The position numbers were made by a program, and so were the translations under genes. The notes beneath the pieces were generated by a model that worked only from the letters and a program-made list of their open reading frames with translations, did no database searches and was not told the origin of the DNA. From an uncultured Bacteroidales bacterium (GTDB lineage Bacteria; Bacteroidota; Bacteroidia; Bacteroidales; UBA932), in the NCBI GenBank assembly GCA_949296645.1, contig CASFPH010000016.1, positions 1 to 48,703 on the forward strand: DNA of 48,703 bases, read 5' to 3'. Positions 17,003-25,650 of the stretch are shown here, piece after piece (the stretch's first letter is position 1; each line of letters opens with the position of its first letter).

Positions 17003-17377
17003 ATGAAAAAACTTACAAATAAGGAAAGCATAATAATGGAGCACTTCTGGGAGAGGGGGCCGATGATGGTGAGGGAACTCAGGGAACTTTATGCAGAGCC
17101 GAGACCTCATGTCAATACTCTCTCGACACTGGTGCGTATTCTTGAAACCAAAGGTTTTCTGGCGCACAAGGCTTACGGGAATACCTATCAGTATTATCCT
17201 GCGGTTACTAAGGATGAGTACAGCCGCAAGTCGCTTAACGGAGTAATATCGAACTATTTCAACAATTCCTACCTGAATGCGGTTTCCGCTCTTGTCTGTG
17301 AGGAGAAGATTTCTCTGGAAGAGCTGAAACAACTTGTTGAAGAGTTGGAAAGGAGTAAAGGAGAAACAGTGAAATGA
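17003..17377 (+). CDS. BlaI/MecI/CopY-family transcriptional repressor
   Basis: The ~124-residue product is a winged-helix repressor: KKLTNKESIIMEHFWERGP, then VRELRELYAEPRPHVNTLST (recognition helix) and LVRILETKGFLAHKAYGNTYQYYP (wing). A C-terminal dimerisation helix ends in EELKQLVEELE. In BlaI/MecI systems the repressor is cleaved after the M56 sensor protease is activated. The ATG at 17003 (MKKLTNKES) is used; a TTG at 16988 lies too close to the promoter. The stop overlaps the ATG of the M56 gene by four bases (ATGA), so the two are translationally coupled. Autoregulation through the palindrome at 16953-16975 is likely. Confidence 0.9.
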   Translation: MKKLTNKESIIMEHFWERGPMMVRELRELYAEPRPHVNTLSTLVRILETKGFLAHKAYGNTYQYYPAVTKDEYSRKSLNGVISNYFNNSYLNAVSALVCEEKISLEELKQLVEELERSKGETVK

Positions 17378-18768
17378 GCGGTTTTCTTTTATATCTGATC
17401 AAGGCTTCGGCTGTCCTTGCGGTATTCTACATGTGTTATCGCCTGTTGCTCAGCCGGGAGTCGTTCCACAGGATAAACAGGATCGTACTGCTTGCGACGG
17501 CTGCGGCATCTTTCGTACTTCCGTTGTGTGTGATAACTGTCGTAAGGCAGGTGCCTGTACCTCAGGGACCGGCCATTTTATCCGGTGTGCAGGATACTGC
17601 AGGTCTGACTGCCGCCCCTGGCATGCCGTTATGGCAGATTGTTGCAGCAACGGTTTATATTGCAGGTATCGTTATATGTCTTTCTATTACTGCATTGTCC
17701 GTATTCCGTACAAGGAGAATGATAGCCGAGGGTGCGGATGTTACTGAAGAGTTCTCGGAGATGCTGCCCGGGAACGGCAGGAATATAAAGGTTGTCGTGA
17801 CATCGGAAGATGTTCCACCGTTCAGCTGGATGAAATATATCGTACTTCCTGCCGAGGATTATGAGAAAGGGAACAGGGCAGTGATTCTTCATGAATATGC
17901 CCATATACGCATGCGCCATTCGTGGGATGTGATGTTTGCGGAAATTCTTACGGCTTTTGACTGGTTCAATCTTGCCGTGTGGATGATGAAGGCCGATTTG
18001 AGGGCCATACATGAATACGAGGCGGATGACAGCGTGCTTTCTTCAGGTGTGAATCTCAGAGATTACCAATATTTATTAATCAAAAAAGCTGTCGGCATGA
18101 GCGGCCACTCGGTTGCCAACAGCTTTAATCACAGTATCTTAAAAAATCGTATTACTATGATGTCAAAAAAATCTGACAGCAGGGCACTGCTTAAGGCCCT
18201 TTATGTGATTCCGCTTGTCGGAATATCTCTTGCGGCTTCCGCCAATGTAAGAACCGAATTCGTTCCTGCAAGTAAGGAGCAGGATAACGGAAGCAAAGTT
18301 ATAGAATCTCTTGAAAACAGACAAGACACGGTGTCTGTCAAAGAGGAAGTAATCTGTTATGTTGATGGCGAAAAGGTCTCGGGTAAAATATTGGAATCGA
18401 TTGATGCAAGTAAAATCGAGTCCGTATCGGTATTCAAGGACAGAAAGCCGGCAGAAATACACCTTAGTCTGAAAAAGGGACAGGATACGGTAATGGCAGT
18501 GAAAACAAACGGAAAGGTTTCAGGGATCAGAATAACAAACAACGGCAAACCTTCCGAATGTGTTTCCATTTGCAATATAAAAATCGGAAATGATTCGGAA
18601 GCTGACAAGGCTAAAACCGGCGGCCCCGAAATTTATATTGACGGACGCAAGGTTACGGAAAAGGAGATGAATGCACTTGATCCGAAAAAGATAAAGAGTG
18701 TGGATGTCGTGAAGGACAAGGAGGGTGAAGGCAAGGGTATTATCAGGATAACAACCAAATCCGAATAG
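17374..18768 (+). CDS. M56 (BlaR1-type) sensor metallopeptidase with plug-like repeats
   Basis: The 464-residue protein has N-terminal transmembrane helices (about residues 1-20, 33-52 and 89-110). The cytoplasmic M56 zinc-protease domain has the HEYAH active site (about residue 172) and downstream EYEADDSVL. A further hydrophobic segment lies near residues 270-290 (ALYVIPLVGISLAASANV). The outer region has no penicillin-binding domain. Instead it contains two copies of a short motif resembling the TonB-receptor plug: CYVDGEKVSGKILESIDASKIESVSVFKD and IYIDGRKVTEKEMNALDPKKIKSVDVVKD (key residues G-KV, L/I-x-K-I-x-SV-V-KD). Signal recognition is therefore unlike BlaR1, and the ligand is unknown. 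No beta-lactamase gene lies nearby. Confidence 0.87.
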   Translation: MSGFLLYLIKASAVLAVFYMCYRLLLSRESFHRINRIVLLATAAASFVLPLCVITVVRQVPVPQGPAILSGVQDTAGLTAAPGMPLWQIVAATVYIAGIVICLSITALSVFRTRRMIAEGADVTEEFSEMLPGNGRNIKVVVTSEDVPPFSWMKYIVLPAEDYEKGNRAVILHEYAHIRMRHSWDVMFAEILTAFDWFNLAVWMMKADLRAIHEYEADDSVLSSGVNLRDYQYLLIKKAVGMSGHSVANSFNHSILKNRITMMSKKSDSRALLKALYVIPLVGISLAASANVRTEFVPASKEQDNGSKVIESLENRQDTVSVKEEVICYVDGEKVSGKILESIDASKIESVSVFKDRKPAEIHLSLKKGQDTVMAVKTNGKVSGIRITNNGKPSECVSICNIKIGNDSEADKAKTGGPEIYIDGRKVTEKEMNALDPKKIKSVDVVKDKEGEGKGIIRITTKSE

Positions 18769-18796
18769 CGCAGACGTTCGATTGTTGGATTTTTGT

Positions 18797-18804
18797 TACA
18801 TTTG
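18797..18804 (+). promoter_or_regulatory. Putative -7 element of BASS transporter gene
   Basis: TACATTTG matches the Bacteroidota -7 consensus TAnnTTTG and lies 35 bases upstream of the ATG at 18840. The upstream -33 match is weak. Confidence 0.45.
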
Positions 18805-18839
18805 CAAGTATTGAACTGTATAATAATTGAAATGTAGCT

Positions 18840-19709
18840 ATGAATCCAGTCTGGATAGTGCTTCCTATACTAACAGTGCTTATGTTCGATCTTGGCCTTA
18901 CACTTGTGCCGGGAGATTTCAAGGCTTTTTTCAAACGGCCGGCCCCTGTGCTGGCCGGTCTTGCAGGGCAGTTGTTCATACTGCCCTTGCTTGCTTTTCT
19001 GCTTTGTCTGCTCTTCAGGCCCGATCCGATTATTTTTACAGGTATCATGCTGATTGCCTGCTCTCCCGGTGGAAGTTCGTCAAACATATTTTCGAAAATA
19101 GCCGGAGGTGATGTCGCACTTTCGGTATCGCTTACTGCAGTAAGCAGCATCATAACGGTTTTTACAATTCCTTTCATTGTCACTTTCAGTATGGAATATG
19201 CAGGTTTTGAAACCGATGGACCGATGGATATACCGGCAAGCCGTCTTCTGGTGCAGAATATAGTACTTATGCTGCTTCCCATTTTTATGGGGACTCTCGT
19301 GCGTAAATACAGCAGAAATGTTGCGGAAAAGATAGACAAGGTGCTGTCCAGGGCTGCTTTTCCTTCCCTTATGCTGCTTGCTGCGATATTTTTCATTCAG
19401 CACAGCAGGGTTATAATCGACAACATAGGACGGACAGGACTCATTTTGCTGGTTTTGATATTATCGGCAATGGTTGCCGGTTTGCTTCTTTCAAGTATCA
19501 TGAAGCTGAATTTCAGGGAGAAGAGAACGGTTCTGATAGAGGTGGGCATGCAGAATGCGGCCCAGGCCATAGCTCTGGCTTCAAGTCCTTTTGTCTTCAA
19601 AAATGACGGGATGGCTGTTCCGGCCATAATTTATGCACTAATAATGAATGTAGTCCTTCTTGTTTATGTATGGATATGTTCGCACATTTCCGGACCGCAA
19701 GGCAGATAG
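18840..19709 (+). CDS. Bile acid:sodium symporter (BASS) family transporter
   Basis: The 289-residue polytopic protein shows about nine hydrophobic segments. The family's crossover motif regions include SPGGSSSNIFSKIAGGDVALSVSLTAVSSI (conserved SPGG-SNIFS and the sodium-binding polar residues) and VGMQNAAQAIALASS in the second repeat (E-x-GMQN). It belongs to the BASS/SBF family, which imports organic anions such as bile acids, pyruvate or other carboxylates using sodium. In gut Bacteroidales bile acids are a plausible but unproven substrate. It is a single gene with its own -7 element and is followed after 28 bases by xth. Confidence 0.88.
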   Translation: MNPVWIVLPILTVLMFDLGLTLVPGDFKAFFKRPAPVLAGLAGQLFILPLLAFLLCLLFRPDPIIFTGIMLIACSPGGSSSNIFSKIAGGDVALSVSLTAVSSIITVFTIPFIVTFSMEYAGFETDGPMDIPASRLLVQNIVLMLLPIFMGTLVRKYSRNVAEKIDKVLSRAAFPSLMLLAAIFFIQHSRVIIDNIGRTGLILLVLILSAMVAGLLLSSIMKLNFREKRTVLIEVGMQNAAQAIALASSPFVFKNDGMAVPAIIYALIMNVVLLVYVWICSHISGPQGR

Positions 19710-19737
19710 TGTTTGACAGATATTATTTATTATCGAT

Positions 19738-20490
19738 ATGAAACTTATATCATGGAATGTAAATGGCCTCAGGGCCTGTCTTGGAAAAGGTTTTGAAGAT
19801 AGTTTCAAAACCTTGGACGCAGATTTTTTCGCCCTTCAGGAGATAAAGATGCAGGAAGGGCAGCTTGATCTGGAATTTGAAGGATACAGCTCGTACTGGA
19901 ACTATGCCGAAAGGAAAGGGTATTCAGGTACTGCAGTCTATACCAAACACAAGCCGCTCAATGTAACTTACGGCATAGGCATGCCTGAACATGATAATGA
20001 AGGCAGGGTGATTACGCTGGAGATGGATGATTTCTTTTTCGTGGCGGTGTATGTTCCGAATTCAGGAGACGGGCTTGCAAGGCTTGACTACAGGATGGAG
20101 TGGGAGGATGCCTTCAGGAACTATCTGCTTTCGCTTGATAAGATCAAGCCTGTAATCGTATGCGGGGACCTTAATGTAGCGCATCAGGAGATAGACTTGA
20201 AGAATCCTAAGACAAACAGACGCAATGCAGGTTTTACTGATGAGGAGAGAACAAAGATGACGGAACTGCTCGGGAGCGGATTTATCGATACTTTCCGATA
20301 TTTTCATCCTGAAGCCAGGGACCAGTATTCGTGGTGGTCATACAGGTTCAGGGCCAGAGAAAAGAATGCAGGTTGGCGTATCGATTATTTCCTTGTGTCA
20401 AAGTCATTTGAGTCAAGACTTGAGGATGCTTCCATTCATCAGGAAATATTCGGTTCAGATCATTGTCCGGTGGAACTTGTGATAAAATGA
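19738..20490 (+). CDS. xth: Exodeoxyribonuclease III (AP endonuclease)
   Basis: The 250-residue protein matches the Xth/ExoA family from end to end. SWNVNGLRA holds the metal-binding Asn, ALQEIKMQ the catalytic Glu (about residue 36), and VAVYVPNSGD the active-site Tyr. CGDLNVAHQEIDLKNP is the D-x-N catalytic motif, and GWRIDYFLVS plus GSDHCPVEL hold the terminal Asp-His pair. The enzyme cleaves 5' of abasic sites in DNA and degrades 3' ends during base-excision repair. Length is near that of E. coli Xth (268). Together with the AlkD-like and AlkZ-related proteins in the window it could complete a glycosylase-to-AP-site repair path, though they are not adjacent. Confidence 0.93.
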   Translation: MKLISWNVNGLRACLGKGFEDSFKTLDADFFALQEIKMQEGQLDLEFEGYSSYWNYAERKGYSGTAVYTKHKPLNVTYGIGMPEHDNEGRVITLEMDDFFFVAVYVPNSGDGLARLDYRMEWEDAFRNYLLSLDKIKPVIVCGDLNVAHQEIDLKNPKTNRRNAGFTDEERTKMTELLGSGFIDTFRYFHPEARDQYSWWSYRFRAREKNAGWRIDYFLVSKSFESRLEDASIHQEIFGSDHCPVELVIK

Positions 20491-20509
20491 CGAGTCTTTT
20501 TTACATATA

Positions 20510-20839
20510 ATGAGACCTGCCTTTTTTGCCGCAAGATACGGAATAACTGAAGAAAAACTCGTATGGGTTCCTGTGCATGCGGTAAATGAAGACGGAGAAG
20601 CTGTCGTGTCCGCCACTGTATGGTTCAGAGAAGCGGATTTGTTTGTCAATTTCAATACGGATACGCTTTTGGCACCGTTCAACATGTGCGGTTGTTCAAC
20701 AATTCTTGAAGAGGCGTCCGTATCCGTGACGGAGGCCGGTTATCTTTTTACATCCGGGCATTATTCTGATATTCTGACGGCCTCGTTCATAGAAGAAAAA
20801 TACGGTATGGCATTCACCGGAATGCTTAAAAGTTTGTAA
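20510..20839 (+). CDS. Small conserved hypothetical protein
   Basis: This 109-residue product has no signal peptide and no recognisable motif. It is predicted to be a small, mostly beta protein (VWVPVHAVNEDGEAVVSATVWFREADLFVNF). The start is the ATG at 20510, 19 bases after the xth stop on the same strand, so cotranscription is possible. Codon use and composition match its neighbours. I found no function. Confidence 0.55.
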   Translation: MRPAFFAARYGITEEKLVWVPVHAVNEDGEAVVSATVWFREADLFVNFNTDTLLAPFNMCGCSTILEEASVSVTEAGYLFTSGHYSDILTASFIEEKYGMAFTGMLKSL

Positions 20840-20861
20840 ACCGTTTTTATTCGCTTTTTTG

Positions 20862-20869
20862 TACATTTG
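20862..20869 (+). promoter_or_regulatory. Putative -7 element of the cobW-metH-metF operon
   Basis: TACATTTG matches the TAnnTTTG -7 element and lies 48 bases before the ATG at 20918. The best -33 candidate (TTTG at 20833-20836) is 25 bases away, longer than usual. No cobalamin or SAM riboswitch scaffold is recognisable in the short leader. Confidence 0.45.
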
Positions 20870-20917
20870 TAATTTGTACTGCCAGTCAATAGTATTGATG
20901 TTAATTCATATTTGGAA

Positions 20918-22156
20918 ATGGAAAGAAAAGATGTACCCGTACTGCTTCTTACCGGATATCTTGGAAGTGGAAAGACTACGCTGGTAAACCATATCCTGTC
21001 AAACAGGAAAGGTATCCGTTTTGCGGTAATTGTGAATGATATAGGTGAGGTAAACATAGATGCTTCCCTTATACAGAAGAGTGGAGTTGTCGGACAGAAA
21101 GACGACAGTCTTGTTGCACTTCAGAACGGCTGCATATGCTGTACTCTGAAAACTGATCTGATCGAACAGATATTCGAATTGATGAAGTCCGGAAAATTCG
21201 ATTATATAGTCATTGAAGCGAGCGGAATATGTGAGCCTGAGCCGATAGCGCAGACAATATGTTCTATTCCGTCTCTGGGCGGTGCATACAGAAAATACGG
21301 AATATGCCGTCTTGACTGCATAGTGACAGTGGTCGACGCTTTGAGGTTCCAGAGCGAATTCGCATGCGGGGAAACTCTTACACGTAGCGGCATAGACGAG
21401 GAAGATATAGAGAATCTGATTATCCAGCAGATAGAGTTCTGCAACAAAATACTGCTCAACAAGGCTTCAGAGGTATCCGGTAATGAACTCGGGCGTATTA
21501 AACAGATTATACGTACAATACAGCCGGGAGCCGAAATAATAGAATGCGATTATACTGATATCGATCTGGATATCATATTGAATACAGAACTTTTCAATTT
21601 CGAAAAAGTAGCCACATCAGCAGGATGGATACGCGGCATAGAGGGACCGCTTCCGGAGGATGAAGACGGTTGCGTACATGAACATGATGAACATGATCAC
21701 TTCCATGGCCACGAACATGAACATGAACATGAATGTGGAGAACATCATCATCACCACCATCATCATGACGGAGGTGAAGTTGAAGAATACGGCATAAGTA
21801 CATTCGTGTATTATCGCCGTCCGGCCTTCGACCTGAACAGATTCGACAGATTCATTGCAAAAAAATGGCCTTCAAGCGTCATAAGAACCAAGGGTGTGTG
21901 CTATTTCTCCGACAACCGGGACATGTCGTATCTTTTCGAACAGGCAGGGAAGCAGAAAATCCTTAAGGAAGCCGGCTTGTGGTATGCTACTGCGCCTGAA
22001 GAGGACCTTGTCGAACTGATGAGGCAGGAGCCGGGTCTTATGAGAGACTGGGATCCGGAGTATGGAGACAGGATGCAGAAGATAGTTTTCATAGGTCAAA
22101 ATATGGACAAAGAACAGATTATCAAGGATCTGGACGAATGTCTCGAAAATATGTAG
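20918..22156 (+). CDS. CobW/COG0523-family GTPase (metallochaperone-like)
   Basis: The ~412-residue protein is a G3E-family P-loop GTPase. Walker A is LTGYLGSGKTTL (about residues 10-20), the metal-binding CxCC motif is NGCICCTL (about 70-77), the acidic VIEASGICEP follows, and a degenerate guanine-specificity motif is LLNKASE. A histidine-rich stretch (about residues 250-286, repeating HEHE and an eight-His run) precedes the CobW C-terminal domain (FVYYRRPAFDLNRFDRF). COG0523 GTPases insert zinc or cobalt into target proteins or participate in cobalamin pathways. The ATG at 20918 was chosen over TTG at 20912. Tight linkage with metH suggests it serves the zinc or B12 need of that enzyme. This is inference. 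Confidence 0.88.
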   Translation: MERKDVPVLLLTGYLGSGKTTLVNHILSNRKGIRFAVIVNDIGEVNIDASLIQKSGVVGQKDDSLVALQNGCICCTLKTDLIEQIFELMKSGKFDYIVIEASGICEPEPIAQTICSIPSLGGAYRKYGICRLDCIVTVVDALRFQSEFACGETLTRSGIDEEDIENLIIQQIEFCNKILLNKASEVSGNELGRIKQIIRTIQPGAEIIECDYTDIDLDIILNTELFNFEKVATSAGWIRGIEGPLPEDEDGCVHEHDEHDHFHGHEHEHEHECGEHHHHHHHHDGGEVEEYGISTFVYYRRPAFDLNRFDRFIAKKWPSSVIRTKGVCYFSDNRDMSYLFEQAGKQKILKEAGLWYATAPEEDLVELMRQEPGLMRDWDPEYGDRMQKIVFIGQNMDKEQIIKDLDECLENM

Positions 22157-22164
22157 AATTCACG

Positions 22165-25100
22165 ATGATAAGGGAAGTACTGAAAGACAGGATTCTGATT
22201 CTCGACGGTGCTATGGGTACCGTCCTGCAGCATATGAATCTTCCGGAAAGCACGTTCCGTGGTGTATTGTTCAGGGATGCGAAGATACCGTTGAAAGGGA
22301 ACAATGATGTTCTCAATCTTTCTGCACCTGAAATAATAAAGGAAATCCATTCCAAATATATTGAGGCAGGGGCGGATATCATTACGACAAATACATTCAA
22401 TTCAAACGCTATTTCACAAAAGAAATATGGTTGTGAAGACCGTGTGCGTGAAATGAATTTCAAGGGCGCTTCAATTGCAAGGGAATGTGCAACGCAGGTA
22501 AAGAGCAAACGAATATGGGTAGCAGGCAGCATGGGACCTACATCATGTACGCTGTCGCTCTCTCCGGATATGGCTCATCCTGAATACAGGGATGTGGATT
22601 TCGATGAAATGAGCGATGCATATTATGTGCAGGCCGAAGCTTTGATCAGCGGTGGTGCCGACCTTATTCTTATGGAAACATGTTTTGATGCACTTAATAC
22701 AAAGGCCGCTCTGTATGCCATTGAAAGACTGAACAGGTCTCTTGGACGGGAAATTCCGGTTATGGTTTCAGCCACGATAAATGACAAAAGCGGCAGACTT
22801 CTTACCGGACAGACATTGGAAGCGTTCTATACATCCATCTCGCACTATCCTGTAGTTTCATTCGGGTTGAACTGCTCGTTCGGGGTTTCGGAATTAAGGC
22901 AGTTTATAGAATCTCTTTCTTCTTTTCTTCCTTGTTATACAAGCATCCATCCGAATGCAGGTCTTCCAAATGAGATGGGTGAATATGAAGAAAGCCCTGA
23001 AATGATGGCCGGCTGTCTGAGGGATATGGCAGAAGCTTCTCTTATAAATATTGCAGGAGGTTGTTGCGGAACCACATATGAGCATATTGCTGCGATTTCG
23101 GATGCTTTGAGAGGTATAAAGCCGAGGATACCGAAGGAGAAAAACAGCAAGCTGTATGTAAGCGGACTGGAAATTACCGTAATCGACAAGGAATTCAATT
23201 TTGTCAACATAGGTGAACGTACCAATGTCGCAGGTTCTAGAAAGTTTGCACGGTTGATTTCTGAAAAAAAATATGAGGAAGCCGCATCTGTGGCTGCAGG
23301 ACAAATTGAAGACGGAGCGTCAGTCATAGACATAAACATGGATGACGGTATGCTGGACGGCAGCAGGGAAATGCGTATCTTCACTAGATACATAAGCAAT
23401 GAGCCTTCAATTGCCAGGGCTGCAGTCATGATAGATTCTTCCGAATGGAATACCGTGTTGGAAGGGTTGAAGAATTGTCAGGGCAAATGCATAGTCAATT
23501 CAATCAGCCTGAAAGAAGGGGAGGAGGAGTTTCTGAGAAAGGCCTGTGAACTCCATGATTTCGGTGCAGCAGTGGTTGTAATGGCTTTTGATGAAAACGG
23601 TCAGGCAACAACATATGAACGCAAAATAGAAATCTGTAAAAGGGCATACACGCTTTTGACCGAGCGTACAGGCATACCCCCGCAGGATATTATATTCGAT
23701 GTAAACGTACTGTCCGTTGGAACAGGTATCGAGGTACATGCAAATTACGGGATAGATTTCATAAAGGCTGTAAAGTGGATCAAGGAAAATCTGCCTTATG
23801 CAAAAACGAGCGGAGGAATATCAAACCTGTCGTTTTCGTTCAGAGGAAACAATCCTGTCAGGGAAGCCATGCATTCTGTATTTCTGTATCATGCAATACA
23901 GGCCGGTCTGGACATGGCTATAGTGAATCCTTCGATGTTGCAGGTTTATGATACCATAGACAGCGAATTGCTGAAGTGCTGCGAGGATGTGATTCTGAAC
24001 CGTAATGCGAATGCTACGGAAAATCTTGTTAAGGCAGCTGCAGGATTCAAGGATGGAGGTGTGTCTGAAAACAGTTCCGACAGAAAGGCAAGTTGGCGCA
24101 CTTGTTCTGTGGAAGAACGTCTGGCATACGCCTTGTGCAAAGGAATTTCCGATTATATCGCAGAGGATGTTAACGAGGCCATGAAGATATCAGGTAATCC
24201 TGTAGACATTATAGAAGGTCCGTTGATGAGAGGAATGGAAAAGGTGGGGAATATGTTCGGGGAAGGAAAGATGTTTCTTCCGCAGGTTGTGAAATCGGCA
24301 AAGGTAATGAAAAGTGCAGTTGCAGTTCTTGAACCTGCGATTGAAAGCATGAATGCTGAAGGAAAAGGCAGCACGAAACGTCCAAAGGTGGTAATAGCAA
24401 CCGTAAAGGGTGATGTGCATGATATCGGCAAGAATATAGTTGCCATAGTGTTGGGGTGCAATAATTTCGATGTTATAGATCTCGGGGTCATGGTGGACGG
24501 GAATATCATCGTTGATACGGCAATCCGGGAGAGAGCCGACATAATTGCAGTAAGCGGATTGATCACTCCTTCGTTGAAGGAAATGGAGAATCTGTGCAGA
24601 ATGGCTGAGGAAAAGGGTATGCAAATACCGATAATAGTAGGCGGAGCAACTGCTTCGGCGCTCCATACTGCAGTAAAGCTTGCACCGTTGTATTCTTTTT
24701 GCGTTCTGTACGGAGGTGATGCATCGCGTACATCTGTCCTTTCGAAAAAGCTTATCATGTCTCCTGAAGAAACGATAGCCGGAATTAAGGCGGAACAGAA
24801 GAAATTGAGGGATCTTTATGACAAGAAGAACAGGGACATGCTTTCCTATGATGAAGCAAACAGGTGCCGTTGCGTCGTATCCGATTTCCCAGGACCGGAT
24901 CTGGTTTCATTGAAAAAACATGAATGCATGAAACCCGGACTTGAGTATATTGCCGATTATATAGACTGGAAACAGCTTTTGTTTTTCTGGGGGTTCAAGG
25001 GACCTACCCTTCAGGATATATTGCAGAATGGAGAGGCTGTCAGGACACTTGAGGATGCACGTACAGTTCTTGGACAGATGAAGTCCGATTCAAGTGTGGA

Positions 25101-25647
25101 AGTGGGTTCCATTTTGGAATTCCATGAAGCCCGCAGCCATATGAATGACATATTTCTTGATAACGGATATGTATTGCCGATGTTGAGAAGCCAAAGCAAA
25201 TCCAACGGATGTCTTTGTCTGGCCGATTTCATTCCTGAAAACGGAAAAGGCAATGTCGGCCTTTTCTGCATTACTGCCAGAGACAGGATTATTCATGAAG
25301 ATGAAAAGTCATATGATTGCCTAATGAGGCAGGCCATATGTGCAAGACTTGCAGAGGCTGCCGTCGAGTGGATTCAGAAAACCGTATTCGGAGACATGAA
25401 TGTCATACGTCCGGCATTCGGTTACCCTTCGTGTCCTGATCACTCATTGAAGCGTGAGCTATTCGACATGCTTGATGCTGAAAACAGACTCGGCATCGAA
25501 CTTACCGATAACTATTCGATAAAACCGTCTACATCGATATGCGGAATGTTCATTGCACATCCTGAAGCAAGGTATTTCAATGTAGGGGAGACTGATGATG
25601 AGCAGAAATCCGATTATGAAACAAGGAAAGCCAAATATATACGATAA
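22165..25647 (+). CDS. metH: Cobalamin-dependent methionine synthase
   Basis: The ~1160-residue protein contains all four MetH modules in order. First is the homocysteine-binding barrel with zinc ligands in GLNCSFG (about residue 236) and GGCCGTT (about 300). Second is the methyltetrahydrofolate (pterin) domain beginning near NIGERTNVAGS (about 350). Third is the B12 domain with the cobalt-ligand motif DVHDIGKN (about 751) in the usual DxHxxG context. Last is the AdoMet reactivation domain from about 900 to the end (RPAFGYPSCPDHS region). It transfers the methyl group of methyl-THF to homocysteine. The ATG at 22138 would overlap the GTPase stop by 19 bases; the ATG at 22165 lies 9 bases after it and gives the better N-terminus. 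Operon with cobW-like gene and metF. Confidence 0.95.
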   Translation: MIREVLKDRILILDGAMGTVLQHMNLPESTFRGVLFRDAKIPLKGNNDVLNLSAPEIIKEIHSKYIEAGADIITTNTFNSNAISQKKYGCEDRVREMNFKGASIARECATQVKSKRIWVAGSMGPTSCTLSLSPDMAHPEYRDVDFDEMSDAYYVQAEALISGGADLILMETCFDALNTKAALYAIERLNRSLGREIPVMVSATINDKSGRLLTGQTLEAFYTSISHYPVVSFGLNCSFGVSELRQFIESLSSFLPCYTSIHPNAGLPNEMGEYEESPEMMAGCLRDMAEASLINIAGGCCGTTYEHIAAISDALRGIKPRIPKEKNSKLYVSGLEITVIDKEFNFVNIGERTNVAGSRKFARLISEKKYEEAASVAAGQIEDGASVIDINMDDGMLDGSREMRIFTRYISNEPSIARAAVMIDSSEWNTVLEGLKNCQGKCIVNSISLKEGEEEFLRKACELHDFGAAVVVMAFDENGQATTYERKIEICKRAYTLLTERTGIPPQDIIFDVNVLSVGTGIEVHANYGIDFIKAVKWIKENLPYAKTSGGISNLSFSFRGNNPVREAMHSVFLYHAIQAGLDMAIVNPSMLQVYDTIDSELLKCCEDVILNRNANATENLVKAAAGFKDGGVSENSSDRKASWRTCSVEERLAYALCKGISDYIAEDVNEAMKISGNPVDIIEGPLMRGMEKVGNMFGEGKMFLPQVVKSAKVMKSAVAVLEPAIESMNAEGKGSTKRPKVVIATVKGDVHDIGKNIVAIVLGCNNFDVIDLGVMVDGNIIVDTAIRERADIIAVSGLITPSLKEMENLCRMAEEKGMQIPIIVGGATASALHTAVKLAPLYSFCVLYGGDASRTSVLSKKLIMSPEETIAGIKAEQKKLRDLYDKKNRDMLSYDEANRCRCVVSDFPGPDLVSLKKHECMKPGLEYIADYIDWKQLLFFWGFKGPTLQDILQNGEAVRTLEDARTVLGQMKSDSSVEVGSILEFHEARSHMNDIFLDNGYVLPMLRSQSKSNGCLCLADFIPENGKGNVGLFCITARDRIIHEDEKSYDCLMRQAICARLAEAAVEWIQKTVFGDMNVIRPAFGYPSCPDHSLKRELFDMLDAENRLGIELTDNYSIKPSTSICGMFIAHPEARYFNVGETDDEQKSDYETRKAKYIR

Positions 25648-25650
25648 AAG

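Noticed and set aside
20880-20917. Possible cobalamin or SAM riboswitch ahead of the cobW-metH-metF operon
   Set aside because: The predicted leader is only about 40 bases, and no B12-box or SAM scaffold is visible.
21680-21775. Short repetitive GAACAT/CATCAT tract resembling a microsatellite or binding-site array
   Set aside because: It codes for the in-frame histidine/glutamate-rich stretch of the CobW-family GTPase, common in this family.
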